From the NCBI RefSeq assembly GCF_947496875.1, contig NZ_CANMEH010000004.1, positions 186,001-250,000 of the forward strand: 64,000 nt of DNA, given 5' to 3'. Below the pieces are notes generated by a model. That model searched no databases. It saw only the letters and a program-made list of their open reading frames with translations, and had not been told where the DNA came from. The stretch is from an uncultured Paracoccus sp. Its GTDB lineage: Bacteria; Pseudomonadota; Alphaproteobacteria; Rhodobacterales; Rhodobacteraceae. This document shows, piece after piece, positions 1 through 8,229 of this stretch (position 1 is its first letter; each line of letters begins with the position of its first letter). A program made the translations under genes and the position numbers.

Positions 1-783
1 CTGCTTGCCTCGGGCTGGATGTTTTCTGCGCTGCAGGAATTCCTTTGCAACAGCGCGGTACGCGGCGCTGCCCTTGGAACCCGGATCGTAATGGATGACC
101 GGCTTTCCGTGCGACGGGGACTCGGAAACCCTTACATTGCGGGGGATCACCGTGGAGAAGACCAGCTCTCCCAAGGTGGACCGCGCGTCAGCCTCGACCT
201 GAATGGCAAGATTGTTTCGATTATCCGACATCGTCAGCAGAACGCCTTCGATCCGCAGATCGGGATTGGCGGACTGGCGCACCTCGCGGATGGTGAGCAG
301 CAGTTGCGACAACCCTTCAAGAGCATAGAACTCCGCCTGCAGTGGCACGAGCACGCTCTGCGCCGCGACCATGGCGTTCAATGTCAGCAGACCGAGCGCC
401 GGGGGGCAGTCGATCAGCACGAACTCGCTCTTCGACTGCGATACGGCCTGCCGCAACAATTTCGTCCGGCTGCTCCGCGCCGAGAGGTCGATATCGGCCG
501 AGGACAGGTCCGCGTTGGCGGGCACGATCGACAGGCGGGGAATCGCCGTGTCGCGTACAGCATCGGCCAACCCGGCTTCGCCCGTCAGCAGATCATAGCT
601 GCTCGGTTCGCGCTGATCGGGATCCAGTGAAAGGCCCGTCGAGGCGTTGCCCTGCGGGTCCAGGTCGACCAACAGCACGCTGTGCCCAAGATCGGCTAAG
701 GCGGCGCCGAGGTTGATGGCGGTGGTAGTTTTTCCCACACCACCTTTTTGATTGGCAATGGCGACGATTGCGGGTTCAGGCAT
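1..783 (-). CDS. parA: Chromosome partitioning ATPase ParA (C-terminal end cut by window edge)
   Basis: Deviant Walker A ATPase that, with ParB bound at parS, segregates the origin region after replication. The reverse strand is open for 261 codons from an ATG at 783 to the window edge. It carries the deviant Walker A KGGVGKTT at residues 13-20, the A' motif DLDPQGN at 40-46 and Walker B FVLIDCPP at 121-128. Chromosomal ParA proteins are about 260-270 residues, so only a few C-terminal residues are probably missing, and parB is expected just beyond position 1. The start overlaps the end of rsmG by 8 bp, which implies translational coupling. Identification is secure from the motifs and from the rsmG-mnmG neighbourhood. 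Confidence 0.95.
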   Translation of the reverse strand, partial: MPEPAIVAIANQKGGVGKTTTAINLGAALADLGHSVLLVDLDPQGNASTGLSLDPDQREPSSYDLLTGEAGLADAVRDTAIPRLSIVPANADLSSADIDLSARSSRTKLLRQAVSQSKSEFVLIDCPPALGLLTLNAMVAAQSVLVPLQAEFYALEGLSQLLLTIREVRQSANPDLRIEGVLLTMSDNRNNLAIQVEADARSTLGELVFSTVIPRNVRVSESPSHGKPVIHYDPGSKGSAAYRAVAKEFLQRRKHPARGKQ

Positions 784-1351
784 GCCGGATGTCCGAGAGC
801 TGCAGGATGGCTGCGCCGGGCCGGGTTCGGCTCGGATGAACATTCAGGGTGAATCGCCAGTCATTCCGCACCGAATCTACCTCGTTCTGCCATGCCTCGC
901 CCTTCATGAGCCAAGCGGTTCCGTGGGGGGCGAGATGCCGCGCCACGTATGGCACGAGCCTCTCGAGTGGAGCAAGCGCACGGGCACTGATATGTTCTGC
1001 TGTTGCGGGAATGCGCTGTTCGATGCGCATGTTCGTGACGCGCACGTTAGGCAGATCGAGTTCGCGCGAGCAGGTTCGCAGGAAGGCGCACTTTCGGGCA
1101 TCCGCCTCGAGCAGTTCAACACTCATTGTGGGACGGAGAATGGCGAGTACAAGCCCGGGCAACCCGCCGCCCGAGCCGAGATCCAGCCAAGAGGGCGCTT
1201 CAGGGGCGACATCGGCGAGTTGTGCGCTGTCCAGAATGTGTCGATCCCACAGGTCGGTGAGCGTGCTTGCTGCCACCAAGTTTATCGACGGACTCCATTT
1301 CTTGACCAGAGCGGCATAGCAGCGAAGCTGCGCTTCACGTGAAGCAATCAC
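776..1351 (-). CDS. rsmG: 16S rRNA (guanine-527-N7)-methyltransferase RsmG (GidB)
   Basis: Methylates N7 of G527 in 16S rRNA using S-adenosylmethionine. The 191-residue product matches the size of alphaproteobacterial RsmG and has the SAM-binding loop [11 protein letters not shown] near residues 56-66, followed by an acidic strand end (ELLEAD). The start is GTG at 1351, overlapping the mnmG stop as GTGA. This gives the N-terminus [19 protein letters not shown], which resembles family N-termini. Codons 2-7 overlap a parS-like sequence. Gene order mnmG-rsmG-parA is the classic arrangement near bacterial origins. Confidence 0.96.
   Translation of the reverse strand: MIASREAQLRCYAALVKKWSPSINLVAASTLTDLWDRHILDSAQLADVAPEAPSWLDLGSGGGLPGLVLAILRPTMSVELLEADARKCAFLRTCSRELDLPNVRVTNMRIEQRIPATAEHISARALAPLERLVPYVARHLAPHGTAWLMKGEAWQNEVDSVRNDWRFTLNVHPSRTRPGAAILQLSDIRHA
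1331..1346. other. parS-like ParB binding site 1 (inside 5' end of rsmG)
   Basis: The 16-mer CGCTTCACGTGAAGCA matches the conserved bacterial parS TGTTTCACGTGAAACA at 13 of 16 positions. It keeps the invariant CACGTG core and the flanking TT/AA, and is a perfect 14-bp palindrome from 1332 to 1345. It lies within the first codons of rsmG, close to parA and about 5 kb from the proposed origin. That is where ParB sites normally cluster. Confidence 0.75.
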
Positions 1352-3213
1352 GCGGATTGACGAGACTGGCGTCTGATCAATGCGAGCAGCAGCGTCAGGG
1401 CAGCGGGTGTCATGCCCTCGATCCGCGCAGCTTGGGCGATTGTTTCAGGCTGAGAAGCCGACAACTTCTGCTTCAGTTCACCGGATAATCCGGACACTGT
1501 TCCGAAAGCGAAGTCGGGTGGTATGGCAATCGCCTCTTCCCGCCTCAGCGCATCCGCGTCACGAGCTTGCCGGTCCGTGTACTGGGCATAGAGCGCATCC
1601 CGCTGTAGCTGCTCGACGATAAGGGCGTCCACCCTTGCGAGATCGCTGTCGAGAGCCGCGATCCGGTCGTGGGATGTGCCCGCCTGACCAAGCAGCGCGT
1701 AAAGGGAGCGCCGCTGCCCGTCGGCACGAACCTCTATTCCACGTGCGCCGAGTTCGGCCGGGGTGAAGACTGTATTCTTGGCGATGGCCTCGGCCCGGCG
1801 ATACTCGCGGACCTTCCTTTCATGGTGATGCCACCGTTCGTCGCGAACGATACCCAGCTCCCTGCCGAACTGCGTCAGCCGCTGGTCGGCATTGTCTGCC
1901 CGCAGGGACAGCCGGAACTCGGCCCGCGACGTGAACATGCGGTAGGGCTCAGAGACACCGCGTGAGGTCAGATCGTCGATCATCACCCCGATATAGCTCG
2001 ACGTCCGGGAGAAGATGGCGGGCGCGCGCGACGCGACGGATCGGGCCGCATTGAGTCCCGCCACCAGCCCTTGTGCCGCAGCCTCCTCATAGCCCGTGGT
2101 ACCGTTGATTTGCCCGGCCAAGTACAAGCCGGGCACGCGCTTGAGTTCCAAGGTAAGCTTCAAGGCGCGCGGGTCGACATAATCATACTCCACGGCGTAA
2201 CCGGGTTGCAGGATCTCGGCTTCCTCGAGACCCCGCATCGTTCGCACGTAATCGCACTGAACCTCCTCGGGCAGGGATGTCGAGATGCCATTCGGGTAGA
2301 CGATATCGCTGTCCCAGCCTTCCGGTTCCAGGAAAACCTGGTGCGAGCGCTTGTCGAAGAAGCGCACGACCTTGTCTTCAATCGAGGGACAGTACCGCGG
2401 GCCAACGCCTTCGATGCGGCCGCCATACATCGCGGACCGGTCGAGATTATCCCAGATGATGCGGTGTGTCTCCGCATTCGTGTGGGTGATCGCGCATGTG
2501 ACCTGAGGCGCAACAGGACCTTCGCTGAGATAAGAAAACATGACCGGGTCCTCGTCTCCCGGCTGCTGCTCCAGCCGATCCCAGTCGATGGTCCTCCTCG
2601 CAAGGCGCGGGGGGGTCCCCGTCTTCAATCGTCCCAGCGGCAGACCCAGTCGCAGCAATTCCGCCGCCAAGCCTACGGAAGCAGACCCACCCCAGCGTCC
2701 CGCGCGTCGGCTCTGGTCCCCTGTGTGAATGACACCGTTGAGGAAAGTTCCGGCGGTGACAACAACGGCGCCGGCGCCGATCTCGCTCCCCTCTGAAAGG
2801 ACGATGGCCCGAACTCGTCCCGCAGCGTCCCGCAGGAGTTTCGTGACCTCGCCGGCAAGGACGTCCAGCCGGTCGTGATCCAGGACCAAGTCGTTGACCG
2901 CGATCTTGTACAAGTCCCGATCCGCTTGCGCTCTTGGGCCCTGCACTGCTGGTCCCTTGCGTCGGTTCAGCAGACGGAACTGGATGCCAGCCCTGTCGGC
3001 GGCCAACCCCATGATCCCGTCAAGTGCATCTATTTCTCGAACGAGATGTCCCTTTCCGAGCCCCCCGATTGCCGGATTGCACGACATTGTTCCAATGTCA
3101 GCGCTGCGCATCGTGACCAGCAGCGTCGCCGCACCTGTTCGGGCGGATGCAGCTGCCGCCTCGACACCGGCGTGACCGCCTCCGATAACCACGACCTCGT
3201 AGGATTGCTTCAC
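1348..3213 (-). CDS. mnmG: tRNA uridine-5-carboxymethylaminomethyl modification enzyme MnmG (GidA)
   Basis: FAD-dependent subunit that works with MnmE to build the 5-carboxymethylaminomethyl group on wobble U34 of certain tRNAs. The protein is 621 residues, the usual length. It shows the Rossmann FAD motif [13 protein letters not shown] near residues 8-20, the CNPAIGG signature near 45-51 and the conserved [16 protein letters not shown] stretch in the second half. Translation starts at a GTG (3213-3211) lying inside the CACGTG core of a parS-like site. The stop overlaps the rsmG GTG start. The mnmE stop is only 6 bp upstream, so mnmE-mnmG-rsmG-parA is one tight operon. Confidence 0.97.
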   Translation of the reverse strand: MKQSYEVVVIGGGHAGVEAAAASARTGAATLLVTMRSADIGTMSCNPAIGGLGKGHLVREIDALDGIMGLAADRAGIQFRLLNRRKGPAVQGPRAQADRDLYKIAVNDLVLDHDRLDVLAGEVTKLLRDAAGRVRAIVLSEGSEIGAGAVVVTAGTFLNGVIHTGDQSRRAGRWGGSASVGLAAELLRLGLPLGRLKTGTPPRLARRTIDWDRLEQQPGDEDPVMFSYLSEGPVAPQVTCAITHTNAETHRIIWDNLDRSAMYGGRIEGVGPRYCPSIEDKVVRFFDKRSHQVFLEPEGWDSDIVYPNGISTSLPEEVQCDYVRTMRGLEEAEILQPGYAVEYDYVDPRALKLTLELKRVPGLYLAGQINGTTGYEEAAAQGLVAGLNAARSVASRAPAIFSRTSSYIGVMIDDLTSRGVSEPYRMFTSRAEFRLSLRADNADQRLTQFGRELGIVRDERWHHHERKVREYRRAEAIAKNTVFTPAELGARGIEVRADGQRRSLYALLGQAGTSHDRIAALDSDLARVDALIVEQLQRDALYAQYTDRQARDADALRREEAIAIPPDFAFGTVSGLSGELKQKLSASQPETIAQAARIEGMTPAALTLLLALIRRQSRQSA

Positions 3214-3221
3214 GTGAAACT
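3206..3221. other. parS-like ParB binding site 2 (mnmE-mnmG junction)
   Basis: TGCTTCACGTGAAACT matches consensus parS at 14 of 16 positions, the best match in the window. It spans the mnmE stop codon, the 6-bp gap and the GTG start of mnmG, so the parS core itself supplies the mnmG initiation codon. Confidence 0.82.
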
Positions 3222-4476
3222 ACTTCCCGATGCAGAACGCTGAAAATACCTCGTCTAGATAGTCTTCGACGCCGATTTCGCCAACCACTTCACGCAGCGC
3301 GGTCGACGCAACGCGTATATTGTCGGCAACCAGCTCCGCTGACAGCCCCGCCTCCACGTCCAGCGCCGCGAGAGCTCGCTCCAGAGCGCTGGCCTGCCGG
3401 TGGCGGGTCACCAGACCGGCGGACGATACCCGCTCGGTCAGCAGCGATCTTATCGTATCGAGAACCTCGCGCACACCCTGACCTGTCACGGCCGAAATAT
3501 CCCCGCCCTCGGTCAGGTCAGCCTTGGACCGCAGGCACAGATCCCCGTCCCGCCACAATCGAGCCGATCTCGTTCCGCTCTCCGAGAGGTGGATGCGAAG
3601 ATCGGCGGCCGCCGCGCGCGACTCGGCACGCTCGATACCCATCCGCTCCACGACGTCCTTGGTCTCACGCAGACCCGCGGTGTCAAGAAAAGTCACGGGC
3701 AGTCCACCAAGATCCACCCTGACTTCCAGAACATCTCTGGTTGTGCCCTCGATAGGGGTAACCAGCGCGACCTCGCGGCGCGCGATGGCATTCAGCAGAG
3801 AGGACTTGCCGGCATTGGGCGGACCTACAATTGCCACCTCGAAACCGGTCCGGATCTGCTCTGCCGCTGGAAACCCCGCGAGCTGCTCTTCGATTCTGCC
3901 CCGAACCTCGCGCAGCAACGCGACAGCTTCCACCGCCAGATCATCGGGCAGCTCTTCGTCGGCAAAGTCGATCGACGCCGCCACCAGGGCGCCCGCGCGG
4001 ACGAGCTTGCTGCGAAGGTCAGTCGCCCAATCCTGCAAGGCGCCGCCGGCATTGCGAATGGCCTGACGATGCTGCACCTCGGTTTCGGCCGCCAGCAGAT
4101 CCGCCAGCCCCTCTGCCTCGGTCAGATCCATCCGGCCGTTCAGAAAGCCGCGATGGGTGAATTCACCGGCATCGGCATGCCGCGCACCCAGGCTATCCAG
4201 CCTGACCTGCAGTAACCTGACCACTACCGGTGCCCCGTGGAGCTGGAACTCAACAACCTCCTCGCCCGTAAAGCTGGATCCGGCGTCGAACCGAACGACC
4301 AGTCCGCGATCGATCAGCCGATCACCATCACGCAAGGCTCGAAGATAGCAGTGACGGGCAATGGGCAGGGGCCCCGCAAGACCCTCTGCAATCACCCGGG
4401 CGTCGGGGCCGCTGAGGCGGACGACCGAGATGCCGCCGCGCCCGGGCGGCGTAGACTCGGCGTAGATCGTATCCAA
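3220..4476 (-). CDS. mnmE: tRNA modification GTPase MnmE (TrmE)
   Basis: GTPase partner of MnmG in wobble-uridine modification. It has 418 residues, at the short end of the family. The N-terminal folate-binding-like domain is followed by a G domain: G1 GPPNAGKSS near 218-226, G2 GTTRD at 244-248, G3 DTAG at 265-268, and a G4 motif reading SKAD at 317-320 instead of the textbook NKxD. The C-terminus ends in the family hallmark CIGK. The start is a TTG at 4476, chosen because the product then begins MDTIYAESTPPG, the conserved MnmE N-terminus. The rho stop is 7 bp upstream. Confidence 0.96.
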   Translation of the reverse strand: MDTIYAESTPPGRGGISVVRLSGPDARVIAEGLAGPLPIARHCYLRALRDGDRLIDRGLVVRFDAGSSFTGEEVVEFQLHGAPVVVRLLQVRLDSLGARHADAGEFTHRGFLNGRMDLTEAEGLADLLAAETEVQHRQAIRNAGGALQDWATDLRSKLVRAGALVAASIDFADEELPDDLAVEAVALLREVRGRIEEQLAGFPAAEQIRTGFEVAIVGPPNAGKSSLLNAIARREVALVTPIEGTTRDVLEVRVDLGGLPVTFLDTAGLRETKDVVERMGIERAESRAAAADLRIHLSESGTRSARLWRDGDLCLRSKADLTEGGDISAVTGQGVREVLDTIRSLLTERVSSAGLVTRHRQASALERALAALDVEAGLSAELVADNIRVASTALREVVGEIGVEDYLDEVFSAFCIGK

Positions 4477-4483
4477 CGCAATA

Positions 4484-5764
4484 TCAGGCGTTCATCGAGT
4501 CGAAGAACTCGGCATTCGACTTGGTCTGCTTCAGTTTGGAAATCAGGAACTCGACGGCGTCGGTGGTGCCCATCGGGTTCAGGATGCGGCGCAGCAGATA
4601 GGTCTTTTGCAGGTCCTTCTGCGCCACCAGCAATTCTTCCTTCCGCGTTCCCGACTTCAGGATGTCCATCGCCGGGAACACGCGCTTGTCCGCAACCTTG
4701 CGGTCGAGGACGATCTCGCTGTTCCCAGTTCCCTTGAACTCCTCGAAGATGACCTCGTCCATGCGCGAACCCGTGTCGATCAGCGCGGTCGCGATGATGG
4801 TCAGCGACCCACCTTCCTCGATGTTGCGCGCGGCACCAAAAAAACGCTTCGGCCGCTGCAGGGCGTTGGCGTCGACGCCACCCGTCAGCACCTTGCCCGA
4901 ACTCGGGACGACGGTGTTGAACGCACGCCCCAACCGCGTGATCGAGTCGAGGAGGATGACGACGTCACGCTTGTGCTCGACCAGACGCTTGGCCTTCTCG
5001 ATCACCATTTCGGACACAGCGACGTGCCGGCTGGCGGGCTCGTCGAAGGTCGACGACACCACCTCGCCCTTGACCGACCTTTGCATGTCAGTGACCTCTT
5101 CCGGTCGCTCGTCGATCAGCAGCACGATCAGGTAGCATTCCGGATGGTTCTGCGCGATTGAGTGGGCAATGTTCTGCAGCAGCACCGTCTTGCCGGTGCG
5201 GGGCGGGGCGACGATCAGGCTTCGCTGACCCTTGCCGATCGGCGCCACCAGATCGATGATGCGCGCCGAACGATCCTTGATCGTCGGATCCTCGATTTCC
5301 ATCTTCAAACGGGAGTCGGGATACAGCGGCGTCAGGTTGTCGAACGCAACCTTGTGCCGGGCCTTCTCGGGATCCTCGAAGTTGATCTTCTCGACGCGGG
5401 TCAGTGCAAAATACCGCTCGTTTTCACCCGGGGCCCGGATCACCCCTTCGACCGTATCTCCGGTGCGCAGCGCGTGCTGCCGGATCATGTCCGGGCTGAC
5501 ATAGATGTCGTCCGGACCGGGCAGGTAGTTGGCCTCTGTCGATCGCAGGAATCCGAAACCGTCCTGAACGACTTCCAGAACCCCGTCGCCACCGATGTCG
5601 AACCCTTCATCCGCATGCTCTTTCAGCAGCGAGAACATCATCTCGCCCTTGCGCATCGTGGACGCGTTCTCGATTTCCCATTCCTCGGCCATCGAAAGCA
5701 GGTCGGCCGGACTTTTCGCCTTCAGGTCCGCGAGGTTCAGGCGCTCTTCGTTCATGTTGCTCAC
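4484..5764 (-). CDS. rho: Transcription termination factor Rho
   Basis: Hexameric RNA-dependent ATPase/helicase that terminates transcription. The 426-residue protein has an N-terminal Rho domain (about 1-50), a cold-shock-like RNA-binding domain (about 55-125; GFGFLRS and YVSPDMIR are recognisable), Walker A APPRTGKT at 186-193, Walker B VVILLD at 268-273, the Q-loop LTGGVD near 293-298 and the R-loop region FEEFKGTGN. It heads a leftward gene string rho-mnmE-mnmG-rsmG-parA. In Rhodobacterales rho commonly sits just outside hemJ/hemE near the origin, as here. Confidence 0.98.
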   Translation of the reverse strand: MSNMNEERLNLADLKAKSPADLLSMAEEWEIENASTMRKGEMMFSLLKEHADEGFDIGGDGVLEVVQDGFGFLRSTEANYLPGPDDIYVSPDMIRQHALRTGDTVEGVIRAPGENERYFALTRVEKINFEDPEKARHKVAFDNLTPLYPDSRLKMEIEDPTIKDRSARIIDLVAPIGKGQRSLIVAPPRTGKTVLLQNIAHSIAQNHPECYLIVLLIDERPEEVTDMQRSVKGEVVSSTFDEPASRHVAVSEMVIEKAKRLVEHKRDVVILLDSITRLGRAFNTVVPSSGKVLTGGVDANALQRPKRFFGAARNIEEGGSLTIIATALIDTGSRMDEVIFEEFKGTGNSEIVLDRKVADKRVFPAMDILKSGTRKEELLVAQKDLQKTYLLRRILNPMGTTDAVEFLISKLKQTKSNAEFFDSMNA

Positions 5765-5780
5765 CAGCTATGGACCTGCT

Positions 5781-5797
5781 TGTCCCTGGAAGGGACA
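5781..5797 (-). promoter_or_regulatory. Small hairpin in the rho leader
   Basis: TGTCCC (5781-5786) and GGGACA (5792-5797) form a short inverted repeat 17-33 nt upstream of the rho start. rho leaders are often regulatory (autogenous control by Rho), but this hairpin is short and no function can be read from it. The overlapping GCTTGTCCC (5778-5786) is another copy of a motif repeated in the proposed oriC. Confidence 0.3.
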
Positions 5798-5893
5798 GTT
5801 GAAGGACCGCAATCTCGAATATGGAAAACACTACCCGGACGGGCAGCCCCGACCTGATAGGTCAAGCCGCGATCGGAGTCAAACCGGGCGTCG

Positions 5894-6343
5894 TCAGAAC
5901 TTGACGATCACCGACACCACGATGACGACCATCAGGGCAGTCGGAACTTCGTTCATCAGCCGATAGCTTCGGCCCGGAAGCGGCGCCGGCTGCGTCACCA
6001 TGATCTTGCGCTGCCGCGACAGCCAGTGATGGAACCACGTCATCCCGATCACGGCGGCAGCCTTTGTCCAGGGCCATATCATCGACCAGTCAACGATCCC
6101 CGGTGTGAACACAAGCGCCAGGCCCGCGACCCAGGTGGCAATCATGGCGGGGTTCATGATCAGTCGCATGAGCTTTCGCTCCATGATTCTGAACGAATCC
6201 AGCGGCTCGCCAGACTCACCCGCGCGTTCGGCATGATAGACTAGGATGCGCGGCAGGTAGAACAGGCCAGCCATCCAGGACAGCACGGCCATCACGTGAA
6301 ACGACTTCACCCAAGGGTATGCAAGCGCAAGAAAGTCCAACAT
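5894..6343 (-). CDS. hemJ: Protoporphyrinogen IX oxidase HemJ
   Basis: Small integral membrane enzyme that oxidises protoporphyrinogen IX to protoporphyrin IX in heme synthesis; formerly UPF0093. The 149-residue protein has about four membrane segments. It starts MLDFLALAYPWVKSFHVMAV, with His16 in the position of the essential heme-ligand histidine of HemJ, and Lys94 in PWTKAAAVIGMTW as the likely second conserved residue. The ATG at 6343 directly faces the proposed origin. Downstream, 129 bp separate it from rho. The neighbouring hemE found beside hemJ in many relatives is absent here. Confidence 0.92.
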   Translation of the reverse strand: MLDFLALAYPWVKSFHVMAVLSWMAGLFYLPRILVYHAERAGESGEPLDSFRIMERKLMRLIMNPAMIATWVAGLALVFTPGIVDWSMIWPWTKAAAVIGMTWFHHWLSRQRKIMVTQPAPLPGRSYRLMNEVPTALMVVIVVSVIVKF

Positions 6344-6446
6344 GGCGGGACGTGTACGGCCACCTCATCTTAACTGAAAGACTAAAAGAAGGATGATGAT
6401 GGTTGTAGGGGCTGTGGGGTACTGTATGTACGCGTCTGCCGAGCGA

Positions 6447-6455
6447 TTATCCACA
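6447..6455 (+). promoter_or_regulatory. Perfect DnaA box TTATCCACA
   Basis: Exact match to the high-affinity DnaA binding sequence TTATNCACA. It lies in the hemJ-aroE intergenic region and is followed 3 bp later by TGATACACA, one mismatch from the consensus in the same orientation. The AT-rich segment begins about 15 bp downstream. Confidence 0.75.
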
Positions 6456-6561
6456 GGATGATACACAGCTTCATCCTCGTAAATTTTCTTATGAAACGTA
6501 GATCAATCAGTATCTTATACATTATCTGATCGGTTGTTCAGCGACGGGAGCAGCGATCTTT

Positions 6562-6688
6562 GGACAAGCCGAGAACCGCTTGTCCCCCTGTGGAAATCCG
6601 GCCCTGCCGAACCGTTCACATGGGCTCGGATCAGGGCCAGAGGGATCACACCCAGCTTGTCAGAGGCTTCTTACACAGGCTTGTCCCC
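6562..6688. repeat. Repeated GCTTGTCC(CC) motif in the origin region
   Basis: GCTTGTCCCC occurs at 6578-6587 and 6679-6688, a shorter GCTTGTC at 6655-6661, and the inverted copy GGACAAGC at 6562-6569. The inverted copy makes an 8-bp inverted repeat with the 6578 copy. A further GCTTGTCCC lies at 5778-5786 in the rho leader. It is not a DnaA box or parS, and its function is unknown to me. Confidence 0.6.
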
Positions 6689-6781
6689 ATTTCTGTCGTC
6701 AATGCGATGGCCGAGCCGCGGGGGTTGTTCCGACGATCCGTCCGGCCGATGATTGATGCGTCGCACTAGACCGGAGCCTCG

Positions 6782-7630
6782 ATGGCCGACCCTCATCCCA
6801 AGTCGAACGGTATCCCTCTGGCGGGTGTGATCGGCTGGCCGGTCGCTCATTCGCGCTCTCCGGCGCTGCACGCGCACTGGCTGGCGAGGTACGGGATCCG
6901 TGGCTACTACGTTCCCATGGCGGTGCAGCCGGAGCATCTGGCCAATGTCCTGCACACGCTCCCGCAGGCGGGCTTCGTCGGCGCAAACGTCACCATCCCG
7001 CACAAGGAGGCGGTGCTGTCCCTGGCCGATGTCGTTTCTGACCGCGCCGCATTGATCGGTGCGGCCAACACTCTCACCTTCCGGCCGGATGGAAGGATGT
7101 ACGCGGACAACACCGACGGATACGGCTTCATCGCCAACCTGCGTCAGGGGGTGCCTGGATGGCGACCCGACGCCGGCCCCGCGGCGGTGATCGGGGCCGG
7201 CGGCGCTGCCCGGGCCGTTGTCTGTGCATTGCTTGAAAGCGGTGCGCCGGAAATCCGCATCGCGAACCGTACCCGCTTGCGGGCAGAACGGATCCGGTCC
7301 GATTTCGGTCCGCGCGTGATCGTCTGTGACTGGGTCCAGGCCGGCAACATGCTGGACGGGGCTGCCACTGTCGTCAACGCGACATCGATGGGGATGGATG
7401 GTCGACCAGATCTCCGTGTCCCGATGGACATCTTGTCAGCGCAGGCAGTCGTGACCGATCTGGTTTATACGCCGCTGGAGACAGCCTTTCTGGTCAAGGC
7501 ACGCGACAGGGGCTGCGAGGTGGTCGACGGGTTGGGCATGCTGCTGCACCAGGCCGCCCCCGGCTTCGAACGCTGGTTCGGTCAAACCCCGGAGGTCGAC
7601 AATGACCTGCGCCGGGCGGTACTCGCATGA
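6782..7630 (+). CDS. aroE: Shikimate dehydrogenase AroE
   Basis: NADPH-dependent reduction of 3-dehydroshikimate to shikimate in aromatic amino acid synthesis. The 282-residue protein has the substrate motif GWPVAHSRSPALH near 18-30, catalytic Lys75 in NVTIPHKE, Asp112 in NTDGYGF and the NADP-binding GAGGAARAVV near 138-147. The stop overlaps the coaE start (ATGA). aroE-coaE-dnaQ is the standard rightward string beside alphaproteobacterial origins. Confidence 0.97.
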   Translation: MADPHPKSNGIPLAGVIGWPVAHSRSPALHAHWLARYGIRGYYVPMAVQPEHLANVLHTLPQAGFVGANVTIPHKEAVLSLADVVSDRAALIGAANTLTFRPDGRMYADNTDGYGFIANLRQGVPGWRPDAGPAAVIGAGGAARAVVCALLESGAPEIRIANRTRLRAERIRSDFGPRVIVCDWVQAGNMLDGAATVVNATSMGMDGRPDLRVPMDILSAQAVVTDLVYTPLETAFLVKARDRGCEVVDGLGMLLHQAAPGFERWFGQTPEVDNDLRRAVLA

Positions 7631-8229
7631 GCTTCGTGCTCGGCCTGACGGGCGGGATCGGAATGGGTAAGACCACTGCTGCCAAGATGTTTGCGGCCCG
7701 CGGCTGTCCCGTCTGGGATGCAGATGCGGCGGTGCACAGGCTGTATGCAGCCGATGGCGCCGCCGTCGAACCTGTCGGCGCAGCCTTCCCCGAGGCCGTC
7801 GTGCAGAACACCGTCGATCGCAGCCGACTGAAGGCACTGCTGGCCGCCGATCCTGACGCCCTGTCGCGGCTCGAGGTGATCGTGCATCCCCTGGTCGCAG
7901 CGGATCGGGCCGCGTTCCTCGAACAGCATGCCGCGGCACCCATCGTGGTACTGGACATTCCGTTGCTGTTCGAGACCGGCAGCGCCGCCGCGATGGACGG
8001 GGTCGCGGTGGTCAGCACCGATGAGGCGGTCCGGCGCAACCGCGTCCTGGCGCGGCCGGGAATGACGGCGGCCACTCTCGACCTGATCCTGTCGCGTCAG
8101 ATGCCGGATGCGGACAAACGTGCCCGCGCCGACTGGATCATCCCGTCCGACAGCATTGACGCCGCCGAGGCGGCGGTCGATGCCATCTGTGACGAAATTC
8201 TCCACCGCAGGGACGCACATGATCCGTGA
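7627..8229 (+). CDS. coaE: Dephospho-CoA kinase CoaE
   Basis: Last step of coenzyme A synthesis: phosphorylates the 3'-hydroxyl of dephospho-CoA. The 200-residue protein has the P-loop GGIGMGKTT at residues 9-17, DADAAVHRLY near 34-43 and the conserved DIPLLFETG near 110-118. It overlaps aroE by 4 bp and dnaQ by 11 bp, so the three genes are translationally coupled. Confidence 0.97.
   Translation: MSFVLGLTGGIGMGKTTAAKMFAARGCPVWDADAAVHRLYAADGAAVEPVGAAFPEAVVQNTVDRSRLKALLAADPDALSRLEVIVHPLVAADRAAFLEQHAAAPIVVLDIPLLFETGSAAAMDGVAVVSTDEAVRRNRVLARPGMTAATLDLILSRQMPDADKRARADWIIPSDSIDAAEAAVDAICDEILHRRDAHDP

Larger units (their letters stand above)
6344..6781. other. Candidate chromosomal replication origin (oriC)
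   Basis: A 438-bp gene-free stretch between leftward hemJ and rightward aroE. It contains one perfect DnaA box (TTATCCACA, 6447-6455), an 8-of-9 box TGATACACA at 6459-6467, and weaker 7-of-9 boxes at 6589-6597 (reverse) and 6669-6677. About 60 bp around 6471-6532 are markedly AT-rich against the GC-rich surroundings, as expected of an unwinding element. Further support comes from the switch in gene polarity, nearby parA and parS sites, and origin-associated neighbours (hemJ on one side, aroE-coaE-dnaQ on the other). The genes that usually lie between oriC and aroE in alphaproteobacteria (ppsR/DUF299 and maf) are missing. Confidence 0.72.

Noticed and set aside
6288-6303. Fourth parS-like sequence GCCATCACGTGAAACG inside hemJ
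   Set aside because: Only one half-site (CACGTGAAAC) is conserved and the match is 11 of 16. It could be chance within coding sequence, so it is mentioned but not listed as a feature.
6369-6384. TTAACTGAAAGACTAA as a possible CtrA site (TTAA-N7-TTAA) in the origin
   Set aside because: The second half is ACTA/CTAA, not TTAA. It is too weak to claim, and CtrA control of replication is not general in Rhodobacterales.
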